NCBI GenBank assembly: GCA_946807835.1
Contig: OX327684.1
Coordinates: 35,090,501 to 35,154,500, forward strand
Length of the DNA stretch: 64,000 bases
Source: Ailanthus altissimus
Taxonomy: Eukaryota > Streptophyta > Magnoliopsida > Sapindales > Simaroubaceae
Reading direction: 5' to 3'
Shown here: positions 54,739 to 64,000 of the stretch, in pieces
Layout: each line of letters begins with the position of its first letter
Position numbering within the stretch: the stretch's first letter is position 1
Made by a program: the position numbers and the translations under genes
The notes under the pieces: model-generated
What the model saw: the letters and a program-made list of their open reading frames with translations, nothing else
The model's database searches: none
What the model was told of the DNA's origin: nothing

Positions 54739-57566
54739 TTCTTTCTCATTGTTTTGAAGAGATAGAGTTGAAACCTATTTCTCATATATGCAATTGATAA
54801 TGATACACTTGATATCGGAAATTTGTCTTGTTCATTCAATTCATAAAATTAACCAACGTTGTTTTCTCTTAATTTTTTATTTTTATTATTTTCATAAAAT
54901 ATGCTGTATAAAGATTAGCTTAGACAAGAATTTTGAATTAAAAAAGAAGAAGAAGGTAAAAGATTTAAAAAAAAAAAAAAGAATTACAATATTAGTAACA
55001 GTAAAACAGTAAAAATTGTATAGGGTCTGACACATGACACAGAAAAGCGGGGAAGTTGATACAAGTAAAAGTGAGAGTGTATTGACTATTGAAGGTCGAT
55101 GCGTTTTCCCTCTCTCTTTGCTCCACTCTGCACTCAACTGTACGGACTATGTTGACGTGTTTGAAATTATACGACCACTAGCCCTTTTTTTGGGGAATTT
55201 TTTAAAAAATAACCTAAATTTTTAAGCAATTTTTTTATCACAAAATAATAAATTCATTTTTATTAAATAAAACAATGTAAAGTCTTGTTGATTAAAAATA
55301 ATGATAATTAAAATATTTAAAAATAAGTACACATATTTTTTTTTGAAAAATTATTTAAAAGAATGTTTTAATATTTAGTAAAAAAAATTTAAAAAGAAAT
55401 AAGATAAATGAAGAGGAAAAAAACCACAAATCTGGAGAATTTAAATTTTTTTGTAACTTTTGAATAAAAAATTCATTCCATACAAAAATGACACTAAGTA
55501 TTTAATTTTTTTTTTTTTACAAATTCTTACTTTCATATTAAAAAAATAAAATAATATTTTTCTTTTAATAAAATAATTAATTACTTCTAATAATTTATAT
55601 AATTTAATTAATTAGTTAATAATAATTATTATTATAAATTAAAATAATATAAAATTTTAAAAAATAAATTAAAACAAAAAAAATTTCACGTATGATTTTT
55701 TGCACATTAAAAGGTTGGTGCGCCTCTTGCCTGCAAGAAGAGGCGCCCCTCACAAATTTATATTTGTCATTTTGCTATCCTGTTATACTTGTATAATTTA
55801 AATTTGTTATTTGATATCACTTGTTATAGTATTTAGTTATAATAAAGTTATATCTTTTTACAACAACTTAACTTAAATTTATCATTTATATACATGAAAT
55901 TCGCGTAAATTTTAAATCTAAATCATGCGTATTATCTATTTATTTATTTTAAAGCGCGTGTTTACAATCTATAGCTATTTTTTATCTAAAAACTAATTAA
56001 GTCTTAAGACCAAAATTATGAGTAACCTAATATAAGATACTCAATGAATATACAAACAAAAATCCCATGATTATCACTCCAAACCTCTGCTGAGACACTT
56101 CCTCTCTTAACCTAATTATATTGTAGAGTAATAAATCTGATAAAAATATCCCTCGTAAGGTCATAAAACTTGTAGGCTCAAAAATAGTGTGGCATCAAAA
56201 TGCATAACAGAGCGACATGAGTCTTTATCACATTGTTAGCATATTCATTGAAGCTAAAATCGTAAATAATGATATTCTATTGCAATAATTCTACCTCAAT
56301 TGTAATCCAATACTCGTACTTATAATTGACAAAAATATAAACCTATATGAAGTTTGATTTATCTAGTAAATAAAATGATTTAAAAAATTAAATTCGTTAA
56401 CTTACAAATATTTTATATTGTCAATCTTAGCTTATAACTTGTCGCTTAGTAATTCTTTTTTAAGTCATAATCCATATGACAGCTGGAACGAGTCTTATGT
56501 AATAGTAGATGGGTTTGTGGCGTATTGCACGTAAACAAAATTATAAAACTTCTAAAATTTTAACAAAACAAGTCATCAATATATGTGAACGACACAATTG
56601 AAAAATTAAAGTGCTAAATTTTTTTACAAAAAATACGTGTCCACACAAGTGGACCTTTATGACAATATGCAATAATATTTGTATTACCTATCAAATCAAC
56701 TTCAAGTATTTATTAATGTACTATAAAAGCTAATAAATAAAGTTAAAAATAATTATTTTAAAAGTTAATAAAATTTAATATATGTGATTTTAGTTATAAA
56801 GTCATCAAATCAATTGTTTAAATTTAATTAAATCACGATAGTTCAGCGTCAACCATTTTTTGAATTTAAAGTCAACCATCAATGTAACAAGATGTTGATC
56901 TATACCATACCACTCATGAAATTGTTAATCTACACAATGCTAATTTGAGAATACTATTGAGAGAGAGTGTGTGTTGTATTCGGTTTTGAGATAGTGTTTT
57001 TGGGTGAAGAGGGAAAATATAATTCAAGAGTATAATTTTTAAATTTTAAATTCTTTAGTTACTAATGATTAGTTTTTACATTTGAGGCTTAAAAAGAATA
57101 TTAATAAAATTTTTGGCCATTTTTAAACAATTCTCTCTTTTCTTAAAAAAAAAATTTCACAACCAAAAATATATATTTACTATAAAGAGCTTAAAGTACT
57201 CAACCCCTCATTCTCGTACACTCTCCTTTATTCTTTTTATTCTTTTTTACATTTTTTTTTATAGTGGGAGGATAGTTTTCCTTTTCTATGTAAATTTTCT
57301 CTTTCATTCAGGTCTGTGCTGTAAGTTTTACCAAAACAAGCAAAAGATGAGGTTCCAACTATTTATGTATTTTATATAACATTTTAATTTTGTTTCTTTA
57401 AATAGGTGTAGTTTGAGAATAGATGAATAAGGAAAGGTTGTTGCTGTTGTTGTGTGTTTTGGTGCTTTGCTCCCTTGGTGGTGACTAAATTTATATCAGG
57501 TCAATCAAGAAACAACCTAGTTACCCTTTCTCTGCCAAAAAACTTCAGGTCTCTTATTTCTCTTTG

Positions 57567-58136
57567 GTAAGATTTTCTTCTTCTGTTTCATATTTATGCC
57601 TTTTTCATAGCTGCTGCTTGTATTAAACAAGAATCAACCATAAAAGACATCTGCCCAGTTTTTCCAAGATTTTTTTTATAGGTATCAGATTTCCCTAGTT
57701 TTATAGGTATCAGATCAACCATAACAGACATCTGCCCAGTTTTTCCAAGATTGTTTGTTTCTTTTTCTTGGCTTTCTTCCTCCATTTCAATCAAGACTAC
57801 TCTCTTCTGGGTATTGCTTCGCTTGGGAGTTGCTCATTTTTCTTGCAACTTTGTGTCTTCTTTTGCATAATTGAAACAATTTGGATTAGAAAAACATTTT
57901 TGTGTTTCCATCTTTACTACTGTGGCTAGGTCTCAAGGTCTTCTCTCTCACAAATTTATAATTTTTATCACCCCTTTCACTTCTCCGGCCTAAAAAATCA
58001 TCTGGGTAAAAGATTTCCTCATCATCTTCAATTCCTGTTCCTTCTTCACACAGTACTTGGCCTTTTGAGACTTATATCCATTGAAGAACCTTGTGATCTA
58101 GTAGTGATATTGATGAAATCTTCTTTCTTTCTACAG
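57567..58136 (+). other. Probable 5' leader intron of the SOC1-like gene
   Basis: CTCTTTG/GTAAG at 57567 and TTTCTACAG ending at 58136, eight bases before the ATG, are good splice signals. SOC1 genes commonly have a leader intron. It contains an 82-bp-period duplication. No transcript evidence is available here. Confidence 0.45.
57632..57754. repeat. 82-bp-period partial duplication in the SOC1 leader
   Basis: ATCAACCATAA(A/C)AGACATC followed by TGCCCAGTTTTTCCAAGATT occurs at 57632 and again at 57714. A smaller repeat, TTTTATAGGTATCAGAT, occurs twice between them. Confidence 0.85.
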
Positions 58137-58144
58137 GTGTAAAA

Positions 58145-61100
58145 ATGGTGAGAGGAAAGACTCAAATGAGGCGCATAGAGAACGCAGCAAGCAGGCAAGT
58201 CACGTTTTCCAAGCGGCGAAATGGGTTGCTAAAGAAGGCCTATGAGCTCTCAGTTCTTTGCGATGCTGAGGTTGCCCTTATCATCTTCTCTCCCAGAGGC
58301 AAACTATATGAATTCGCTAGTTCCAGGTATACCAACACAATTTTAATCTAGTTCATGTTTCCCTAACTGATGTTATTTTAACACTCCTCCTATCCACTCA
58401 ATCTGGTTTCATTAATCCTTCTTTAGTTTTATTTTTATTTTGCTGCTACAAAACCAGTACTGTGGTTTGGAGTTTTGCACCTATTAAGACTTCTACGATC
58501 CAGGCCCCTCTCTCTCAGAGTGACAAGCCTAAGTACTCTCAGATTTGGACTCCTGTATAAAGTTAAAGATCATTGTTTGCCTCTCCAGGGTTTTGCCTCA
58601 CTTTTCGTACGTATGATACTGGCTGAGCGAGATAATGAAAAAGAGGGTACCAAATAAAATTGCTTAGCCCCAACTAATAGCCTATTTTAATCGATCTAAA
58701 GCAACCTTTAATGATTAAGATAATGGAGCTTTGTCTTGCTAATAATGTTGTTAATGGTCTTCATCATCTACAGAAAAACAAATGGAAGCCAACTGCCTTT
58801 GTTAAATTTAGTACACTGTTGAGTTACTGCAGGACTAGACACTTAGTTAATAGCTTTCAGCTACCTATTTCAATGTTGAGAGTACCATCCAGGCTGAAAA
58901 GTTTCTAAATTTGTCTTCAAAATACATGATTAATCAAAACTTATTATAATAACTTAAGATGGTTTCTTTTGCACATTGAACTTCATTCAAAGGCTTATCT
59001 CTAATTAAGGAAACTTGAAATGAAGACTTGTTTTGGACCAATTGTTAGTTAGTTGAAACAGTGATTAGAGTACATATATATATATATATATATATATAGA
59101 GTAGTACTATATGTACTCTAATCACTGACCTGTTTATGCTGTATTGGTAACTGGTAATAAAGCCAAATGTTCACGAGTGATACAGGCTGGTGTAAATGAA
59201 ATGATCCGACTGATGAGTCAGATATGTTAGTGATTTAGACAGAGAGAGAGGCATCTTCGTTAATCATGCATTCTCTAATCCTTGAGATCAGAATATATCT
59301 ATATCTATAGTATGCCCTTTTATGAAGTTGAAAGATTTGTATCTGATGTATGACTTGTGTTGCCCAAACTATTAAAGCAATATCACTTTTAATTTGAGTC
59401 ATTCTAACATACATTTATATAAATATATAGTATGGCTCTCAACGTTTTTGGTCATAAGTTACAAGTTTTAAGGTTCTTTAAAACTTAGTTCATAAAGTGT
59501 GAAATATAACACAAAACTTAAAATATATAATAAATTTTTTGAGATAAATAATAAAAAATAGGAAAATTATACCGTACAAATGTATATTAATTCTACATTA
59601 AAAGATAGAAAAACTTTGATTTTTTTTCTTCTTAAAGTAGATTGAAACACACATGCTTTGATATAAATGCATTAGCTACCCAAACTGGCATTTTCATCCT
59701 CTTTAATATACTAAGAAGATTTTTATGATTTAACTGCATTGTTCTAAGGGTTTAATTTAAGAAAAAAATATATTTGAACTCTTAACGTTTTAAAGAGATG
59801 TAGATTTTAATAATTTTAAAAATTCTATCAATATTTTTGTTAAGTAATGATTTTTGTCTATTTTAATAAAAAAATATATAAACCTCTAAAGTTTTGTAAC
59901 AAATATATATATATAATTCTTTTTTGTCTTTAAAATAGATGAAAATCATTACTTGACAAGGGTGTTGATGAAATTTTTGAAATTATTAGTCTACATGTTT
60001 ATTTTCTAAAATGTTAGGAGTCCAGATATTATTTTCTCTTAATTTAATTTTAATATCTATTAAACTATATGTACTATGTAGTTAGATTTATAGATACTTA
60101 ACTCGTGTCTTTTTTTTAATAGAAATTTATAGAGTTTATTCTACAGAATCAATAGAAATTTATTTATTTATATTATTTTGAGCATTCTTAGACTAATTAG
60201 TAGAAATATTGAACCTATCACTTCACCTACAAACTCGTTGCATTAGAGGTGGGGGCATGAGTCTTAAATATATCATATCTGAAATAGATTAAGTACTTCT
60301 CTTAGCTTTATGAAACAAGTGTTCAAATGTTCTTTTCAAAAAAGAAGAAATCCATTAAATGTTCATGTCAATGAAATTAGAAAGTCTTTCCACATGGAAG
60401 ATATAACACACTTTTTCAATCCAGTGACCATGTTGATGATCCTTTGCAGAAATATTATCTCAATCCCAACAAAAACTGGATTATTCTGTATAGCTTCGTA
60501 TCTGCATTAGTCAGAAAACCAGAAACAACAGAGAAATGAGGATAACAAATTGGAGTAGTTGAGGAAATAATGCTCATCTGAGGCTTGTTATCCTACTTGT
60601 CCAACAAGCATTATGCACAGCCTATGATCATAGAGTTGCTTCTATCAGTGTGATTGCACATATAAAAAATCTTGTATATGTTATACTTTTTTTTCTTTTG
60701 GGAAAACCGGATGTTCATCTTTGTTGATCATAACCCTTGTTTCTTTGTTCTTTGATGAGTAATTTGGTAGACAGTCAAGAACTGTAATATGTGGTAACTT
60801 AAACTATTTTCATTCTTCAGCATGCAGGAAACAATAGAACGTTATCTAAAGCATACAAAAGAAGCTCGAGCCAGCAAGCAGCCATCGGAGCCACAGATGC
60901 AGGTTATGCATTCCTCTCTCTTAAATCACACATCTAATTTTCTACTCAAATTATTTGAGGATGAAAATGAGCATTTAATTTATGTCCCAAGCACCACTCA
61001 ATATGTAAGGAAAAGTAAATGCTTATAATAGTAAATGCTATCATCTGGTACCTTCTGGTGAACAAATAGTTTGCGTTGCTAATGGTATTGCACTCTTTTA

Positions 61101-63441
61101 AGATGAAATGACCTAAATATTGACTTCTGTACATGCCAAATACTGATAATATATACTTTTAATGAAACCATGAATGTGTTTAAGCTCAACCACTGTATAT
61201 ATAAAAGAACTCTTATGTCAACCTGGTGTACCGATCTTTAAATGAATTTTCATTTTCATTTTTCATCACCTCAATGACATAATTATCAATTTGAGAACAC
61301 TTTTAAAACTAGTTCTAGTTTAAAAAATTGAAATATAAACTCTATATAACAATTGATGTGCCACTAATATTAATTATTAATATTTGTCATATAATTATTG
61401 ACTTTTTAATTTTCATTAATTTAGTAGTTATACACCACCTATGAACAATGGACACATCAAATACCACATGAGTTGGGATACAAACACTTTCTCCTTTTTT
61501 GTGAAATATTTGCTTGTTTAACTAATTGGAGTCTACTTGTGATTGTATAGAAGATCTTGAAATCAAATTATGGCTAAGATTAAAAAGAAAATCTTGAGTA
61601 TTTGCTTGTTTAACTAACTTGGGTCTACTTGTGATCATATACGAGATTTTGGAATCAAATTTCCCTCAAGCCAAGATTTAGACTTTTGAGGGTTTGAATT
61701 AGGGGAATCTGAGGGGAGCCATTGGGGTAAAGAAAAGAAGAAAAAGAGCAATTATTTACATCAATTATCAATAAGTTAGGTTTGGTTGTGAATCCCCTTC
61801 AGTCTCGCTGTTTTGAAAAAGCCTTAGAAGCTATTGACACCATTATTTCATTGTGCCAACATTATATATATGCGATCATGTATATGCTTATTAGTAAATT
61901 AAAATTATCATAAATGCACTATGTATATGCAACAACAAATGGTGTTACATAATTGAATGATAGTATGATGGTGGTGGTGGTTTCGGCGCCAGGGAAACAC
62001 TTTCTGGCTCTTCTTACAATGCTAATTTGGTCAGAGTTTTCGATGTCACCCCTGGTAGTCTGTGAGTTGTATTAATTTGCACAGTTCGACCATGGCGATT
62101 GAGAGAACAAGTACTCTGAATGCTTTACCATATCCTGCTTTATTTATTTCCGCGGGGGCATCTTTCTGAAAATCCTTCTCAACTTCAACTTTCATTTCAC
62201 ACATTTGCATGGTTTTCTTGTCATCATCTTCTTGGCTCCGACTAAATCTTATATATTTCTTCTCCTAGTTTTCTCACACGTTTGGCATACAGCACTTCAA
62301 GCATGAAACAGAGAATATGGCAAAGAAGATAGAGCTTCTTGAAGTCTCAAAAAGGTTAAAGGCTGCCAAGTTTAATATCTTAGTAGCTGAACTTCATGTG
62401 CTCTATCAAACATTGTTCCGTTGCACTCAATTTCAAAGCAAATGCTAAAATATGAATTCGGAAACTCTCAGAAAACTATTGGGAGAAGGTCTGGGATCAT
62501 GCAGCCTTGAAGAACTACAACAAATAGAACAACAGCTGGAGAAGAGCGTAAGCAACATCCGAGCAAGAAAGGTTCATCCTATAAACCATCATCGCTGGTC
62601 ATTCTAAATGTGTAAAACGAAAATTTAATGTGCTTAATACACGTCTCTTTTTCAGAATCAAGTTTTCAAGGAATTGATTGAGCAGCTCAAAGCAAAGGTA
62701 AGAGCTTCAAGAATTAAAATGTAGTGCAGGCATGTTAATTTTTTTTAACACCCCGCTCTACAAAATCACATTCCAATTTCACTGTAAACCATGGAAAGAC
62801 TTAAAATGTAGTAACTGACTCCAGCTTTCTAAGAGATAGAGAAATAGAGAGGCCAAATATGCATGCTTGCGCTGCAATGAAAAGTTACCCAGTCTTTCTT
62901 CCCTTGCAAAATAAGTTATTAATCAAGTGTTCTTTTCCATCTTGAAAGGATACTTAACAGTTGCTAACACGTACGCCTTGTAATTTTATTCGCTAAATTT
63001 AACCCAGGAGAAAAGGTTAGAAGCTGAAAATGCAAGGCTGGCCGAGAAGGTGAGCTTCTATGATCACTGAAAATACACTAAATGAAATAATATATGTGAA
63101 GTTGGTTGTTTGTAAACCAATGGGGCAGGCAGCTTTTAGATAAAATGTAAATTAGGCAAAGTTTCAGTCACCCAAAATATATATGACTACCAAGCTGCCT
63201 GTTCCATGCAAAATTGATCTCGGAATTTGTGAATAGCTTGACCGCTACGTAATTTTGAAATAAAATTCTAACATTTTTGTCAATCAATTGCTGTTTTCAG
63301 TGTGGCATGCAACCATGGGAAGGATCCAAGTCCCACGAGAAGCGAGACAATTTATCCAATGACGACAGTAGCCCAACTTCTGATGTGGAGACCGAATTGT
63401 TCATTGGCCCGCCACCTGCAAGGCGCTTGCCGCCGCAATAG
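58145..63441 (+). CDS. MADS-box transcription factor of the SOC1/TM3 clade
   Basis: Seven coding exons: 58145-58326, 60821-60902, 62293-62354, 62472-62571, 62656-62697, 63008-63049, 63301-63441; 216 aa. MIKC type: MADS domain 1-60 ([20 protein letters not shown], then [20 protein letters not shown]), I region with [16 protein letters not shown] domain about 88-175 ([33 protein letters not shown]) and the clade's C-terminal SOC1 motif in [11 protein letters not shown] (198-209). Exon sizes 182/82/62/100/42/42 are the standard pattern for this clade. Proteins of this group integrate flowering signals and bind CArG boxes as dimers. AGL42-like rather than strict SOC1 identity cannot be excluded. 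Intron 1 is 2.5 kb and holds a MITE-like foldback and a palindrome. Confidence 0.93.
59059..59127. repeat. Perfect 19-bp palindrome arms around a (TA)n tract
   Basis: CAGTGATTAGAGTACATAT (59059-59077) and its exact complement ATATGTACTCTAATCACTG (59109-59127) are separated by 31 bases of mainly TA repeat. It lies in intron 1 of the SOC1-like gene. Confidence 0.9.
59751..60050. mobile_element. MITE-like foldback in SOC1 intron 1
   Basis: The arms are inverted copies over about 130 bases: the left contains GAACTCTTAACGTTTTA and GTTAAGTAATGATTTTTGTC; the complement of the right contains GGACTCCTAACATTTTA and GTCAAGTAATGATTTTCATC. Similarity is clear but diverged. No target duplication could be fixed and there is no coding capacity. 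Confidence 0.65.
61507..61690. repeat. 92-bp-period duplication in SOC1 intron 2
   Basis: TATTTGCTTGTTTAACTAA occurs at 61507 and 61599, each followed by a similar (T/G)GGTCTACTTGTGAT ... GAAATCAAATT or GGAATCAAATT segment. Confidence 0.8.
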
Positions 63442-64000
63442 CCGATTGATTGTATTTGGTTGGTGAAAAAAAAGAAGAAAAGCCTTTGCAAATATGAAAG
63501 ATATTATGAGATTGAGAAGACAAAACTATTTCAATATTTTGCCTCAGCACAGCTGCAGCGGCGTAAGCAATAATGGCATAGCAGTGATGGCATATCTCTC
63601 TTTTTCTCCCCTTTGGACCTTCGTCATGTGCATAGCTTTAAGTTAATATTTTTCTTGGGGTTGAAGTTTTTTACTTCGTGTGTTAATGGATCATAACATT
63701 ATTAGTTGATTATTCAATTTAAAAGTTAAACTGGTAAATAAAAATTTAATATTAATATTAAAAATAAATTTTAATAATCTTTTTTATATGAAATATAAAT
63801 TCATGTAGATTTGAATTAAATGAATTTTTTATTTTATAGATTAAAAAAAATATATATTAATTTATCATTTAACTTAAAATTTTAAGTTATTAGGTGAATG
63901 TTTTTAATATTAAAAATAAATCTCAAACAGAAATAATAAGATGGATAGAGGCATTTTATAAAATCTCAAAAAAAAAAAAAAAGCAAAGATGGGTCAACAT
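63442..64000. other. 3' flank of the SOC1-like gene
   Basis: 3' UTR region followed by AT-rich DNA. No further gene is visible before the window ends. Confidence 0.5.

Larger units (their letters stand above)
50791..57566. other. Long AT-rich intergenic region
   Basis: No gene recognised between the LPEAT2-like and SOC1-like genes. It holds SINE-like remnants (51925-52140), tandem AT-rich motif copies (53450-53830), an LTR fragment between direct repeats (53843-54738), a candidate foldback (about 51486-51800) and a GC-rich hairpin at 55720-55746. The right end should contain the SOC1 promoter and leader. Confidence 0.5.

Overview
This is nuclear DNA from a flowering plant, and the gene content points to a woody eudicot. 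It has spliced genes with GT-AG introns, AT-rich intergenic DNA, telo-box and site II promoter motifs, and Ty3/gypsy, LINE, SINE and MITE-type repeats. I cannot fix the species from sequence alone.

Seven protein-coding genes can be modelled. In order they are: a class I TCP transcription factor (+, 5554-6555); a phospholipase D beta1 gene with ten coding exons (-, 9036-15774, 1096 aa); an intronless SBT1.1-like subtilase (-, 18663-20954); an eleven-exon SBT4.14/XSP1-like subtilase (-, 24341-27913, 750 aa); a five-exon CRM-domain organelle intron-splicing factor (+, 41538-44112, 393 aa); a fourteen-exon LPEAT2-like acyltransferase with EF-hands (+, 45461-50790, 562 aa); and a seven-exon SOC1-clade MADS-box gene (+, 58145-63441, 216 aa). 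All exon joins were read by hand from GT/AG signals, and every model keeps frame from ATG to stop. The genes do not form an operon or an obvious cluster. Two are subtilases of different clades and two act on phospholipids, which looks like ordinary neighbourhood.

The rest is mostly mobile-element DNA. A decayed Ty3/gypsy element (29977-39278) has a 1.56-kb solo LTR nested in its 5' LTR. A piece of the same LTR family lies in reverse orientation at 54025-54562 between 180-bp direct repeats. A Mutator-like foldback element with a 9-bp target duplication lies at 16442-17698. A LINE remnant (21789-22620) has a 16-bp target duplication. A tRNA-derived SINE (9583-9679) in a PLD intron has an 18-bp target duplication. 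MITE-like foldbacks sit directly upstream of the TCP TATA box and in SOC1 intron 1. A candidate TIR element (39975-41225) carries a 32-bp-period minisatellite.

I found no clearly new biochemical system. The items most worth checking are the recent 190-bp duplication in PLD beta1, which creates a frame-shifting decoy exon; the MITE between a TCP-type motif and the TATA box of a TCP gene, within a cluster of GTGGGNCC motifs; and the long hairpin-forming Mutator-like element.
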